A stretch of 64,000 nt of DNA from Flavobacterium plurextorum (lineage in GTDB: Bacteria; Bacteroidota; Bacteroidia; Flavobacteriales; Flavobacteriaceae), in NCBI RefSeq assembly GCF_002217395.1, contig NZ_MUHD01000004.1, forward strand, positions 157,625-221,624, in the 5' to 3' direction. The notes below the pieces were generated by a model. That model ran no database searches. It was not told where the DNA came from and saw nothing but the letters and a program-made list of their open reading frames with translations. A program made the position numbers and the translations under genes. Below, piece by piece: positions 9,446 to 19,199 of the stretch (the first letter of the stretch is position 1; the number at the start of each line of letters is the position of its first letter).

Positions 9446-9480
9446 CGCGATTTTATTGCGAAACAGCAAAGTAATTTAAA

Positions 9481-9507
9481 TTTGAATCTATTTTGTTTTT
9501 ATATTTG
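9481..9507 (+). promoter_or_regulatory. candidate promoter of the MscS gene
   Basis: TTTG at 9481-9484 and TATATTTG at 9500-9507 are both good elements, but the 15-base spacer is two short of the 17-23 base consensus. The expected transcription start lies about 27 bases before the ATG. Confidence 0.4.
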
Positions 9508-9540
9508 TTAGAAAGGATATTCATTTACAGCTGACATCAT

Positions 9541-11193
9541 ATGAAAAAGAAATTACTTTGTTTTTTAGCGATTTTCATTGTTTTATTTTCATCATTTGCT
9601 TTTACTCAAAAAGACAGCCTGCATACATCAAAAAATGCTGAAGTTGAACTAAAACAAGTAAAATATCCTGTAAATCCTTTCAAGGACACTTTATTCTTTG
9701 TTTATAATAAAGTAGGTTCTTTTTCTGCCGAAAGCAGAGCGAAAGCGATTACCGAAAAAATAAGAAAACTTTACGAAGATTCGCTTTTTGATTCAGATTC
9801 GCTTGTAATCAGTCCTTCAGATATTTCACAAGATATAGTATACAAAGATGATTTTATCATTATGTCAATTCTTGACGTTGATGCAAAGGCCGAAAATCAA
9901 ACACAGGAGTTTATTGCAAAACGTAATTTATCTATAATAAAAAAGGCGATAATTTATCAAAATGAGAACTATTCGATGCTGCCAAAAAGACTTGGGTACA
10001 CAGCTTTGTTGATTTTGATTATTGGAAGTATCTTGTATTTTGTTGGTAAACTTTTTAACCGAGTAAAACTCTATATTCTAAAAAATAGCGACAAGTATTT
10101 TAAAGGCTTTAATTATAATAATATTAAAATTTTATCGCCTCAAAAGCAACAGGCACTCGTAATGCAGTTGTATAGTTTTGTAAAAGGAATTGTTCTTGTT
10201 TTAATAGTTTACCTTTCACTTCCGCTGTTATTTAGTATTTTTCCGGCTACAGAAGCGTATACTACAACATTACTGCGCTGGATTCTAACGCCGGCAAAAT
10301 TGGCCGTTATGGGCTTTATTGATTTTCTGCCAAGTTTAGTTACCATCATAGTTATTGTTGTTATTTTTAGATATGCTATAAAGGTGATTAAGTTCTTTTT
10401 TGAAGAAATTAAAAAAGAGAATATTAAAATTGACGGTTTCTATAATGATTGGGCAATGCCGACATTTAATATCGTTAGATTCCTATTGCTTGCCTTTATG
10501 GTCGTTATTATCTTTCCGTATTTACCTGGTTCAGAATCACCAATTTTCAAAGGAGTATCTGTATTTGTCGGGGTTTTATTTTCATTAGGTTCTTCAAATG
10601 CAATTGCCAATATGGTTGCAGGTTTGGTAATTACTTATATGCGTCCGTTTAAAATTGGTGATTTTATAAAAATTGGAGATGTAAGCGGTGAAGTAATCGA
10701 GAAAACAGCTCTGGTTACTAGAATTAGAACGCCTAAATTTGAAGACATTACAATCCCAAACTCAACAGTTTTATCAAGTACTTCAACCAATTACTCGTCA
10801 AACACGAAACAAGTTAATAATGGCTTATTAATTCATACTACAGTTACAATTGGGTATGACGTTCCTTGGAAAGACATTCATAAGGCTTTAATAGATGCGG
10901 CGTTAAAAACACAAATGATTGAGCAGACACCGCCGCCGTTTGTTTTACAAACTAGTTTAGATGACTTTTATGTGTCGTATCAGATAAACGTTTATACAAA
11001 AGAACCTACAAAACAGCCATTGATTTATTCTTCATTACATCAAAATATTCAAGACTCCTTTAATGAAGCCGGAATCGAAATTATGTCTCCACATTATAGT
11101 GCTTTACGAGACGGTAATACGACAACTATACCAGAAAATTATTTAAAGAGTGATTATAAACCTTCATCATTCAATATTAGAAATAAAGATTAA
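9541..11193 (+). CDS. MscS-family mechanosensitive channel with signal peptide and periplasmic domain
   Basis: 550 residues. Residues 1-23 form a signal peptide (ends SSFAFTQ). Residues 25-150 are a periplasmic domain; then come helices near 155-172, 210-232, 255-275 and 305-330, and a glycine/alanine-rich pore helix at about 340-370 (GVLFSLGSSNAIANMVAGL), the TM3 signature of MscS. The beta domain follows (GDFIKIGDVSGEVIE) and then the alpha/beta vestibule. It protects cells against hypo-osmotic shock by letting solutes out. It is larger than E. coli MscS (286 residues), as are many flavobacterial members with added helices. It stands alone, with a 246-base gap after it. Confidence 0.85.
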   Translation: MKKKLLCFLAIFIVLFSSFAFTQKDSLHTSKNAEVELKQVKYPVNPFKDTLFFVYNKVGSFSAESRAKAITEKIRKLYEDSLFDSDSLVISPSDISQDIVYKDDFIIMSILDVDAKAENQTQEFIAKRNLSIIKKAIIYQNENYSMLPKRLGYTALLILIIGSILYFVGKLFNRVKLYILKNSDKYFKGFNYNNIKILSPQKQQALVMQLYSFVKGIVLVLIVYLSLPLLFSIFPATEAYTTTLLRWILTPAKLAVMGFIDFLPSLVTIIVIVVIFRYAIKVIKFFFEEIKKENIKIDGFYNDWAMPTFNIVRFLLLAFMVVIIFPYLPGSESPIFKGVSVFVGVLFSLGSSNAIANMVAGLVITYMRPFKIGDFIKIGDVSGEVIEKTALVTRIRTPKFEDITIPNSTVLSSTSTNYSSNTKQVNNGLLIHTTVTIGYDVPWKDIHKALIDAALKTQMIEQTPPPFVLQTSLDDFYVSYQINVYTKEPTKQPLIYSSLHQNIQDSFNEAGIEIMSPHYSALRDGNTTTIPENYLKSDYKPSSFNIRNKD

Positions 11194-11439
11194 TTTATTG
11201 TTAATGTATTGATATACTGTTTTAAAGAATTAATTTTAACAGTTGTTTATTTTGTAGTTTTAATTTTAAAATATAATTTTAGGTTAAATTTTTGGCTTTC
11301 CAGTTTATTGAAAAAGAACTAAATGGTTTAATAAAATATAAAAGGCTCTGCTGATGTTTGTTTTTGAATGCAGTACTTAATTGGGAATTGTTGAGAATTT
11401 AGGAAATTTCGCATACAGACTAAACCAAAATGAAGGATT

Positions 11440-11739
11440 ATGAAAAACAATCAGCTCAGTCCGGAACAAAGTGTACAGGTGTTTTCGAATATGATTTCAA
11501 ACAAAGTTCATAACGGATTTGTATTAGAAGAGAGAAATGATGAATTACTTTTCGCAGTTCTTTCAAAGGGCGGAAAAGCAGTTAACCACGGTTTGAATTT
11601 TATTATTTTTTGTTTAACCCTCGGATTATGGTCATTTGCATGGCTGTATCTTACAATCGAGGCCTCAAAACAGAAAAAAGTACTAGTTGCCATCGATGAA
11701 GATGGTTTTCCTTTTGAAGAAAAATGTTTATTGGCATAA
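11440..11739 (+). CDS. small membrane protein, unknown
   Basis: 99 residues with a central hydrophobic segment at about 50-71 (FIIFCLTLGLWSFAWLYL), a soluble charged N-terminus, and a short acidic C-terminus. The LGLW-hydrophobic pattern is seen in small superinfection-like or DUF-type membrane proteins, but I do not recognise the family. The ATG lies after a 246-base gap without other genes, in which I see no promoter box that fits well. A strong terminator follows at 11762. Confidence 0.5.
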   Translation: MKNNQLSPEQSVQVFSNMISNKVHNGFVLEERNDELLFAVLSKGGKAVNHGLNFIIFCLTLGLWSFAWLYLTIEASKQKKVLVAIDEDGFPFEEKCLLA

Positions 11740-11761
11740 ACATTCCTAATTTTAAAATAAC

Positions 11762-11809
11762 AAAGCCATAAATTATAGCATAAGCTGATATAATTTATGG
11801 CTTTTTTTT
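11762..11809. terminator. bidirectional terminator between the 99-residue protein gene and uvrA
   Basis: Arms of 16 bases (AAAGCCATAAATTATA and its exact complement) enclose an 11-base loop and are followed by eight T. It separates convergent genes. Confidence 0.9.
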
Positions 11810-11822
11810 GAACTGTCGAAAA

Positions 11823-14618
11823 CTACAGTTTATCTTTCAAGTAAATTCCAGTAACCGATTCTTTTACTTTAACAATCTCTTCAGGAGTTCCTGCTGCTAA
11901 TAAATGACCGCCATTTTCACCGCCTTCAGGTCCCAAATCTATAATCCAGTCCGCACATTTAATTAAATCAAGATTATGTTCAATTACAATTATCGAATGT
12001 CCTTTTTCGATTAAAGCGTCAAATGAAGCCATTAATTTTTTAATGTCATGAAAATGAAGTCCGGTTGTGGGTTCGTCAAAAACAAATAGAGCTTTGTCTT
12101 TTGTTGCTCCTTTTACTAAAAATGAAGCCAATTTAATACGCTGTGCTTCACCACCCGAAAGAGTAGAAGATGATTGTCCTAATTGAACATATCCTAAACC
12201 AACATCTTGTAAAGGCTGTAATTTTTGCGTGATTTTTGTCTGCTTGTTTTTTTCGAAAAAAGCAATAGCATCATCAATAGTCATCGTAAGAATATCGTTG
12301 ATGTTTTGACTGTCGAAAGCAACTTCTAGAATTTCTTTTTTGAATCGTTTTCCTCCGCAGGTTTCACAAGGCAGAGAAACATCGGCCATAAATACCATTT
12401 CAACATTTATAGAACCTTCTCCTTTACATGTTTCACAGCGTCCGCCGTCAACATTAAAAGAGAAATGTTTCGCCTGATAACCTCTTATTTTTGATAATTT
12501 TTCTTTAGCATACAAATCACGAATATCATCATAAGCCTTTATGTAAGTCACAGGATTTGATCTGGAACTCCTTCCAATCGGATTTTGATCTACATATTCA
12601 ATATGTTTTATTTGCGAGAAAGAGCCTTTAATTTCACTAAACTGTCCTGCTTTTTCTGCAGCATTTTCCAGTTTTTTCTGCATGGCAGGAAATAGAATTT
12701 TCTTAATCAAAGTACTTTTTCCACTTCCTGAAACTCCAGTTACAACAGTTAAAATATCTAAAGGAAAAGTAACATTTATATTCTTTAAGTTATTCTCTCT
12801 TGCACCAATAATATCAATATGATTTTTGAATTTTCTTCTTCTCTGTGGAACTGAAATCTCTAAATCTCCATTCAAATACTTAGAAGTAAGCGAATCTGAT
12901 TTTAGGATTTCTTCATAAGTTCCTTGAGCTACAAGTTTTCCTCCAAAAGTTCCTGCTTCAGGACCAATATCAATAATCATATCTGCCGCTTTCATGATAT
13001 CTTCATCGTGTTCTACCACAATTACAGTGTTACCTAAATCACGAAGCGAAAGTAAAACCTTAATTAGCCTTTCAGAATCTTTTGGATGCAGTCCAATACT
13101 AGGTTCGTCTAGAATGTACATCGATCCAACCAAACTGCTTCCTAGCGAAGTAGCTAGATTAATACGCTGCGATTCTCCTCCCGAAAGTGTCGAAGAGTTT
13201 CTATTTAAGGTAAGATAATCTAAACCAACTTCGGTTAAAAACGATAAACGATTATTGATTTCGACCATCAAACGTTTTGCAATTTGCTGCTCGTAAGTAT
13301 TTAAATCGATGTTTTTGAAAAAAGTAACTAAATGTTTAATAGGTAAATCAACCAAATCTGAAACCGTTTTTCCGTTGATTTTTACATATGAAGCTTCCTC
13401 GCGAAGACGTTTTCCGCGACAAGCGTGACATTTCGTTTTTCCGCGGTAACGCGACAGCATTACACGATTTTGTATTTTATAGTTTTTCTCTTCAAGTTCT
13501 TTAAAAAAGCTGTTTAGACCTTGAAAGTATTGATTTCCTGTCCAAATTAAGTCTTTTTGACTGTCAGAAAGTTCGAAATAAGGTTTGTGAATTGGGAAAT
13601 CAAATTTGTAAGCATGTTTCACTAATTCATCTTTGTACCAGCTCATACTTTCGCCTCGCCAAGGATAAATTGTGCTTTCAAAAATAGAAAGCGAAGTATT
13701 AGGGACAACCAAATCGGCATCGATGCCAATTATATTTCCGTAACCTTCACAAACAGGACAAGCGCCATACGGATTATTAAAGCTGAATAAGTGAACATTT
13801 GGTTCAAGAAAAGTAATACCGTCTAATTCGAAATTATTAGAATAGGAAAATCGTTTATCTGAGCCCAATTCCTGAAGATAACAAATTCCTTTTCCTTCAA
13901 AAAAAGCAGTTTGAACAGCATCAGCAAGACGATTGTAAAACTCTTCCTCTTCCTTTACAACAATACGATCAATAATTAATAAAATATCTTTATTGTCTAA
14001 TTGATGTAGGTTCTCTGCAGAAAATTCATCCAAACGCACCATTTCATTTTCGACCAGAATACGAGCAAAACCTTGTTGTAATAATACTTTAAGTTTATCT
14101 TCTAGCTGTCGTCCTTCTTCAAGATGAATAGGAGCAAGAAGCAGCCATTTACTGTCGATTTCTAATGTTTTTACATCAGAAACAACATCAGAAACAGTGT
14201 TTTTTTTAACTTCCTGACCAGAAATAGGAGAATAAGTGCGTCCGATTCTGGCAAACAAAAGTTTAATATAATCATAGATTTCTGTAGAGGTTCCAACAGT
14301 AGAACGAGCATTTGTAGTATTAACTTTTTGCTCGATTGCAATTGCCGGCGCAATACCTTTAATGTATTCTACTTTAGGTTTGTCTAAACGTCCCAAAAAC
14401 TGACGTGCGTATGAAGATAAACTTTCTACATAACGACGTTGTCCTTCGGCATATAAAGTATCAAATGCTAAACTTGATTTTCCTGATCCTGAAAGACCGG
14501 TAATTACAACAAGTTTATTTCGCGGAATAGCAACATCTACATTTTTTAAATTATGTACTTGTGCTCCTTTTATTATAATATTTTGTTTTGGGTCGAGTGT
14601 AGAAAGATCGATTTGCAT
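11823..14618 (-). CDS. uvrA: excinuclease ABC subunit A
   Basis: About 931 residues. It recognises bulky DNA damage and hands it to UvrB in nucleotide excision repair. It has two ABC ATPase modules: Walker [10 protein letters not shown] near residue 40 and GVSGSGKST near 635; LSGGESQR and LSGGEAQR signatures; zinc-binding Cys pairs (CPVCEGYG with KCHACRGK, and CETCKGEG with CETCGGKR). Length is normal for UvrA. A longer frame begins with TTG at 14630, but I place the start at the ATG 14618: the -7 box at 14637-14644 puts the transcription start at about 14630, so the TTG would hardly be in the mRNA. It is a single-gene unit. Confidence 0.95.
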   Translation of the reverse strand: MQIDLSTLDPKQNIIIKGAQVHNLKNVDVAIPRNKLVVITGLSGSGKSSLAFDTLYAEGQRRYVESLSSYARQFLGRLDKPKVEYIKGIAPAIAIEQKVNTTNARSTVGTSTEIYDYIKLLFARIGRTYSPISGQEVKKNTVSDVVSDVKTLEIDSKWLLLAPIHLEEGRQLEDKLKVLLQQGFARILVENEMVRLDEFSAENLHQLDNKDILLIIDRIVVKEEEEFYNRLADAVQTAFFEGKGICYLQELGSDKRFSYSNNFELDGITFLEPNVHLFSFNNPYGACPVCEGYGNIIGIDADLVVPNTSLSIFESTIYPWRGESMSWYKDELVKHAYKFDFPIHKPYFELSDSQKDLIWTGNQYFQGLNSFFKELEEKNYKIQNRVMLSRYRGKTKCHACRGKRLREEASYVKINGKTVSDLVDLPIKHLVTFFKNIDLNTYEQQIAKRLMVEINNRLSFLTEVGLDYLTLNRNSSTLSGGESQRINLATSLGSSLVGSMYILDEPSIGLHPKDSERLIKVLLSLRDLGNTVIVVEHDEDIMKAADMIIDIGPEAGTFGGKLVAQGTYEEILKSDSLTSKYLNGDLEISVPQRRRKFKNHIDIIGARENNLKNINVTFPLDILTVVTGVSGSGKSTLIKKILFPAMQKKLENAAEKAGQFSEIKGSFSQIKHIEYVDQNPIGRSSRSNPVTYIKAYDDIRDLYAKEKLSKIRGYQAKHFSFNVDGGRCETCKGEGSINVEMVFMADVSLPCETCGGKRFKKEILEVAFDSQNINDILTMTIDDAIAFFEKNKQTKITQKLQPLQDVGLGYVQLGQSSSTLSGGEAQRIKLASFLVKGATKDKALFVFDEPTTGLHFHDIKKLMASFDALIEKGHSIIVIEHNLDLIKCADWIIDLGPEGGENGGHLLAAGTPEEIVKVKESVTGIYLKDKL

Positions 14619-14636
14619 AAAAAATGTCAATTTTTA

Positions 14637-14644
14637 CAAAAGTA
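14637..14644 (-). promoter_or_regulatory. candidate -7 box of uvrA
   Basis: On the minus strand TACTTTTG fits TAnnTTTG. It sets the likely uvrA start at the ATG 14618 instead of TTG 14630. No TTG is found at 17-23 bases upstream. No SOS box was recognised. Confidence 0.4.
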
Positions 14645-14807
14645 ATCAATTTTGAATTGAGTTTAGTTAAGGATATTGTTCCAAATTTTAACAGAATCAC
14701 ATTGTTAGCTCCGAATTTTTGTCGCAAAGTTTTTCGATTATAAAGCTGCTATTGTTTACGAAATATTCTATTTTAGAACAGTTTTAAAAATTTATAAAGT
14801 AATAGTT

Positions 14808-15555
14808 ATGAATAAAGTAGTTCTATTAATGCTCTTTTGCAGTTTAAGAAGTAAAAAGAAAATTGGTATGGGAAGAAAGTTTTTATAAGAAAAAGATAAA
14901 TGAAAAATTTTGGAATTTTGAGCTTGGAGACGGCTGTCCAAATTCATGTGGTTTTGGTAACAATGAAAGGCAGATTTATACTAAAACGAATCATGAAATA
15001 AAAGACGGTAATTTGGTAATCGAAGCCAGAAAAGAGGGAAATAAATATACTTCGACAAAAATTACAACCAAAGGTAAAAAAGAGTTTAAGTACGGCAGAA
15101 TAGAAGCAAGGGCAAAATTGCCCGTAGGACAAGGTATATGGCCTGCTTTCTGGATGCTTGGTGCTAATATTGACGAAGTGCAATGGCCAAAAAGCGGTGA
15201 AATTGATATTTTAGAATATATAGGCAGAGATCCTCACATGGTTTACACAACGCTTCATACGCAAGACAGTCACGGAAATACAATTAATACCAAAAGAACT
15301 GAGTTTTTAAATATTGAAGAAGGTTATCATGTGTATGCTATTGAGTGGGATAAAGATAAAATTGAATTTTTTGTAGATAAAACTTTAGTTTATACCTTTA
15401 ATCCTTCTATAAAAAATGAAGATACCTGGCCTTTTGATAATCCATTTTATATTATTTTGAATTTGGCAGTTGGAGGAAATTTTGGAGGCCCAGAAGTAGA
15501 CGATGCTATTTTTCCGCAAAAGTTTTATATAGATTACGTAAGAGTATATCAATAA
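14808..15555 (+). pseudogene. secreted GH16 endo-beta-1,3-glucanase (laminarinase-like), split by a frameshift after the signal peptide
   Basis: The GH16 domain (from 14863) is complete: GEIDILEYIG holds the nucleophile and acid/base glutamates, GIWPAFWMLG and the final FYIDYVRVYQ are typical. It cleaves beta-1,3 or mixed-link glucans. On its own it would start at TTG 14863 without any export signal, odd for this family. An ATG at 14808 in another frame encodes a signal-peptide-like start (MNKVVLLMLFCSL) followed by Ser-Lys-Lys-Lys. Removing one A from the A-rich stretch at 14852-14862 joins the two frames as SKKKLVWEE, the usual layout. So this is one gene with a 1-base insertion: a pseudogene, a slippage site, or a sequencing error. 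I list the whole span. Confidence 0.7.
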
Positions 15556-15874
15556 AAAACTAACCGCGAAATTTAGAAATAATGCAGATTTGAGCAGTGT
15601 AAATATTTAATTGTAAGTTATTTACGCTTGTTTTTGAAAAGCATTAAACTTACTAAAATTTCCATTTTTTTTAATGATTTAAAACAAAATAGAACGATGT
15701 GTTAAAAAACTTAACGGTAAAATGTTAATTATTATTGCATTTGTTTGCTTTTTAAAATAATAATTTGTTAAATTTGGTCACAATATTAACATTATAAAAA
15801 AGATACGCCTATACAATAAAATTACTTTTTAGAAAATTTACTCCAAAATTATAGAACCTAAAAAAGTAAGTATT
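15556..15874. other. intergenic stretch upstream of the ECF sigma gene
   Basis: 319 bases, very AT-rich. I see no ORF or RNA gene. It holds the sigma gene promoter at 15744-15776. Confidence 0.6.
15744..15776 (+). promoter_or_regulatory. consensus promoter of the ECF sigma gene
   Basis: TTTG at 15744-15747, a 21-base spacer, and TAAATTTG at 15769-15776 fit the housekeeping Bacteroidota promoter TTG-N17-23-TAnnTTTG. The leader before the ATG at 15875 would be about 90 bases. It suggests that the gene is read by the main sigma factor. Confidence 0.6.
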
Positions 15875-16459
15875 ATGGCTGATCTGCATATTCCAGACGC
15901 TCTATTAGTGAAAAATTATGTCGAAGGCAACGAAGGTGCTCTTGCGACATTGATAAAAAGACACGAATCTAAGATATATGGTTTTATATATTCGAAGATT
16001 GCTGATAGAGATATTTCAAACGATATTTTTCAAGACACTTTCATTAAAGTTATCAAAACTTTAAAAAGCAATTCATATAATGAAGAAGGTAAGTTTTTGC
16101 CTTGGGTTATGCGTATATCACACAACTTAATTGTAGATCATTTTCGCAAAACTAAAAAAATGTCAATGTATAGAGAAACCGAAGAGTTTTCGATTTTCTC
16201 AATTATGTCTGATGATTCCTTAAACATCGAGAGCAAAATGATTTTAGATCAGGTTGAAGTAGATTTAAAAAGGTTAATCGAGGAGCTGCCTGACGATCAA
16301 AAAGAAGTTTTGGTAATGAGAATGTATCAGGACATGAGTTTTAAAGAAATTTCCGAGTTAACAGATGTAAGTATTAATACTGCATTAGGAAGAATGCGTT
16401 ATGCATTGATGAATTTGAGAAAAATTATCGATAAACATCAAATTATTTTGACCAACTAA
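15875..16459 (+). CDS. ECF-type RNA polymerase sigma-70 factor
   Basis: 194 residues. Region 2 (residues about 20-95) has the DISNDIFQDTFIKV and PWVMRISHNLIVDHFRK motifs that bind the -10 element and core enzyme. Region 4 (about 130-185) has a helix-turn-helix, LPDDQKEVLVMRMYQDMSFK then EISELTDVSINTALGRM. No anti-sigma factor, TonB receptor or regulator lies next to it; only a 47-residue ORF follows. This makes it an orphan ECF factor of the kind common in Flavobacteria. A consensus housekeeping promoter sits upstream. Confidence 0.9.
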   Translation: MADLHIPDALLVKNYVEGNEGALATLIKRHESKIYGFIYSKIADRDISNDIFQDTFIKVIKTLKSNSYNEEGKFLPWVMRISHNLIVDHFRKTKKMSMYRETEEFSIFSIMSDDSLNIESKMILDQVEVDLKRLIEELPDDQKEVLVMRMYQDMSFKEISELTDVSINTALGRMRYALMNLRKIIDKHQIILTN

Positions 16460-16509
16460 TACTATTTTGAATATAAGCTCGTTATACTATTATAAAACAT
16501 TTTATTGGT

Positions 16510-16653
16510 ATGGCGAAAATTTACTCAAAAAAAGCAGCAGCTGCTAAAGATTTAAAACCTAAAAAAGAAGTAATTTCTTTTTTGTTGAATTATTCACAAG
16601 CTTTAACTGTTGTGAAAATTGAAAATAAAAGTTTTGAAATTATAGCAAATTAA
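16510..16653 (+). CDS. 47-residue basic protein downstream of the ECF sigma factor
   Basis: A short ORF starting 50 bases after the sigma stop: MAKIYSKKAAAAKDLKPKKE, then a more hydrophobic half, VISFLLNYSQALTVVKIENK, and a TAA stop. The N-terminal half is Lys/Ala-rich and the second half could form a short alpha-beta unit. It carries no signal peptide. Support is its ATG, its place in the transcript, an amino acid composition unlike random AT-rich sequence, and the terminator that follows both genes at 16719. The role is unknown; it could be a co-transcribed partner of the sigma factor. Confidence 0.55.
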   Translation: MAKIYSKKAAAAKDLKPKKEVISFLLNYSQALTVVKIENKSFEIIAN

Positions 16654-17304
16654 ACAGCCCGCTTGCCCAGTCGGATGTTTATTTCGAAAGAAAACCAAAT
16701 GGTCGTTTTGGTTGAAAGCTCACTATTTGTATGTAAATACAGATAGTGAGTTTTTTATTTTATAAAACTTAGCTTTAATTGATTGAATCAACCTGAAGAT
16801 TCTAAATTTTAATTGACAAAAAAGCTATTTAAGTCTCTTTTACTTCATAAACAATATCAGATTTTTTGTATAGTTTTATTCGGTATTGTTAAAATTTCAT
16901 ATTTTGATCGGGTTTTGTTTATTTATTCGAGATTTAATTTTAGTTTAGTTAAAAAGTATTGTTTATTTCATTTTTATTATTAAAATATCAAGTTTTTATT
17001 ATTAAAGTTCAAAAGCTGGTTTTTAAATAGAAATGTTAATATTTAAGAAAAAAGTTTAACCCAAATCACCAATAATCTATGGAAAAAAATTACGCTTCGT
17101 TGTTTTGTTTGTTGTAAGTCAGGTAGATAATGGCAGAATTATTAATTGATTTCTGCTGTACTTTTGATGGAAGAAGAGTTTTTTGTTTTTTTAATATGCG
17201 TACCAGAGTGTATTAAATAAAAGTTTTAGTGTCTTTTTTTGATGCTCATTCTTTTAATAAACAGCCATTAAGTCTATTTAACAACCAAACCAAACTAACC
17301 AAAA
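16654..17304. other. long AT-rich gap between the sigma operon and the TPR gene
   Basis: 651 bases. It begins with a GC-richer patch (16659-16680) and a small hairpin near 16694-16715, followed by a terminator at 16719. The rest is very AT-rich, with a repeated TTTTTATTATTAAA motif near 16971-17004, and holds no ORF of note, only a 12-codon frame at 17079. I found no promoter box that fits well, yet the TPR gene needs one here. Confidence 0.5.
16719..16757 (+). terminator. rho-independent terminator of the sigma factor unit
   Basis: The stem begins CTCACTAT and ends ATAGTGAG, with further pairing toward a short loop, and is followed by TTTTTTATTTT. Confidence 0.8.
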
Positions 17305-18369
17305 ATGAAAAGAAAACTAATCATGTTATCAACTTTGCTATTGATAACAATTGGAGCATTTGCTCAAAAAGATAGAATAAAAGAAGCGCAGTCCTTGTAT
17401 GAGAAAGGAAAAAGCCAAGAAGCTTTGACTATTTTAAATAAAACAGAATATCTTATACTCAATGCTTCTGATGAAGATAAATCTGATTATTACTTTTTAA
17501 AAGGAAATGTATTAAAGGATTTAGCTGGAAAAAACATTGATGCAGCTAATAATTTTACATTGGCATCACAAGCTTATCAGGATGTGTTTTTGTATGAAAA
17601 CGAATCAGGCAAATTTAAGTTTACTATCAAAGCAAATTTGGCACTAAAAGAAATGAAATCTAATTTGGTCAATGGAGCAATGACAGATTTTAATGCCGGT
17701 AAATTTAAAGAAAGTGCAGAGAAAAGTTATAAGGTTTATTTGTTTGATAAAAAAGATACACTGAACTTATTTAATGCAGCATCTTCATCAGTAAATGCCA
17801 AGGATTTTGATTCGGCGATAAGATATTACGAGCAGCTAAAAAAAATTAACTTTTCAGGAAAAGGAGTTTTGTACTACGCAACAAACAAGAAAACAAAAGA
17901 AGAAGATATGTTTGTTTCGCCAAAAGCCCGAGAAGCCGCTATTCAGCAAGGAGTTTACGAAAAGCCAAGAACAGAATCTGTTCCATCAAAAAAGATTGAA
18001 ATTAATAATAACCTGGCTTATTCTTATCTCGAAAAGAAAGACTATTCTAAAGCTGAAATGATTTATAATTATGTTTTGGAATTGAATCCGAATTATATCG
18101 ACGCTTATATAAATTTAGCCTACTTAAAATTGCAGCAGAAAAAAGATTTATCTGATGAAATATCGGCTTTAGGAACCACGCCTGCAGAAATGAAGAAATA
18201 TGATAAATTGAGTGCTGTAAAAGATGATGTAACCCGCAGTGCGATTCCGTATTTAAAGAAAGTGCTTACTATTGAACCAAAAAATTCAGAAGCTACAAAA
18301 ACGCTTTTAGGAGTTTACAGATCGCTTGATATGACAAAAGAATATAATGCGTTAAAAGGCAGTATGTAA
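17305..18369 (+). CDS. TPR-repeat protein with signal peptide
   Basis: 354 residues. A Sec signal peptide (residues 1-20, cleavage after GAFA, mature start QKDRI) precedes several tetratricopeptide repeats, seen at about 20-55 (KEAQSLYEKGKSQEAL), 130-190, and 230-265 (NNLAYSYLEKKDYSKAEMIY with VLELNPNYIDAYINLAYL), and a last one near the C-terminus (IPYLKKVLTIEPKNSEA). A periplasmic scaffold or protein-binding role is likely; the partner is unknown. It is flanked by a long gap and a strong terminator, so it is probably a single-gene unit. Confidence 0.75.
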   Translation: MKRKLIMLSTLLLITIGAFAQKDRIKEAQSLYEKGKSQEALTILNKTEYLILNASDEDKSDYYFLKGNVLKDLAGKNIDAANNFTLASQAYQDVFLYENESGKFKFTIKANLALKEMKSNLVNGAMTDFNAGKFKESAEKSYKVYLFDKKDTLNLFNAASSSVNAKDFDSAIRYYEQLKKINFSGKGVLYYATNKKTKEEDMFVSPKAREAAIQQGVYEKPRTESVPSKKIEINNNLAYSYLEKKDYSKAEMIYNYVLELNPNYIDAYINLAYLKLQQKKDLSDEISALGTTPAEMKKYDKLSAVKDDVTRSAIPYLKKVLTIEPKNSEATKTLLGVYRSLDMTKEYNALKGSM

Positions 18370-18395
18370 TTTTTAAGGTGTAAAGAAATAAAGAT

Positions 18396-18432
18396 AAAAA
18401 AGGCACAAAGGTTTTAAACTTTGTGCCTTTTT
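18396..18432. terminator. bidirectional terminator between the TPR gene and nth
   Basis: Perfect arms AAAAAGGCACAAAG and CTTTGTGCCTTTTT around an 8-base loop, with T runs on both strands, between convergent genes. Confidence 0.9.
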
Positions 18433-19089
18433 CTATTTTGTCACTTTTGTCATTTCTTCAATAATCGATTTTTTTCCAACTGTTTTTGTTATAATGTCTT
18501 TTTCTAAACTCCAGCCTCGAGCAGGCGAATATTCACGTCCATACCAAATAATCTGTAAGTGCAGATCATTCCATATTTCTTTAGGGAACAATCGTTTAGC
18601 ATCTTTTTCAGTTTGCGTAACATTTTTTCCATTCGAAAGATTCCATCTGTACATCAATCTATGTATATGTGTATCTACAGGAAAGGCGGGAACTCCAAAA
18701 GCTTGAGACATTACAACACTCGCTGTTTTATGACCAACAGCTGGTAATTCTTCTAGTGCTTCAAAACTTTGCGGAACTTCACCATTGTGTTTTTCAATTA
18801 AAATTTCAGACAAACCATGAATTCCTTTAGATTTCATTGGAGATAAACCGCATGGTCGAATGATTTCTTTGATTTCTTCTACAGACATTTTTACCATATC
18901 ATACGGATTGTCAGCTTTTGCAAACAAAAGAGGAGTAATTTGATTGACACGAACATCAGTACATTGTGCCGAAAGTAATACAGCGATTAATAAAGTATAA
19001 GGATCTTTATGATCAAGCGGTACAGGTATAGTAGGGTAGAGTTCTTTTAAAGTGTTTATAACAAATTGCACGCGAGCTTCTTTATTCAT
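18433..19089 (-). CDS. nth: endonuclease III-like DNA glycosylase/AP lyase without the iron-sulfur cluster
   Basis: 218 residues. It removes oxidised pyrimidines and cuts the abasic site in base excision repair. The helix-hairpin-helix LPAVGHKTASVV holds the catalytic Lys, and FPVDTHIHRL holds the catalytic Asp. LLSAQCTDVRVNQITP is the conserved N-terminal core motif. Unlike the E. coli enzyme, the C-terminal part (from HLQIIWYGREYS to the end) has no cysteines, so the usual C-x6-C-x2-C-x5-C 4Fe-4S loop is missing. The protein has about the usual length. The gene is alone on the minus strand. Confidence 0.85.
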   Translation of the reverse strand: MNKEARVQFVINTLKELYPTIPVPLDHKDPYTLLIAVLLSAQCTDVRVNQITPLLFAKADNPYDMVKMSVEEIKEIIRPCGLSPMKSKGIHGLSEILIEKHNGEVPQSFEALEELPAVGHKTASVVMSQAFGVPAFPVDTHIHRLMYRWNLSNGKNVTQTEKDAKRLFPKEIWNDLHLQIIWYGREYSPARGWSLEKDIITKTVGKKSIIEEMTKVTK

Positions 19090-19199
19090 TTCCTTATTTT
19101 TAAAGACGTAAAAATAATGAATTATAAGTTATGAGTTAAGAGTTGTCGTTATCTTTGTTTAATCAATAATCTGAAATTTAAAATTTAAAATAAAAAGAT

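Noticed and set aside
16654..16720. GC-richer patch with a small hairpin, considered as a small RNA gene
   Set aside because: It can be explained as the 3' untranslated part of the sigma transcript before its terminator; there is no promoter of its own.
17079..17117. 12-codon frame upstream of the TPR gene, considered as a leader peptide
   Set aside because: Too short, with no run of regulatory codons and no attenuator hairpin after it.
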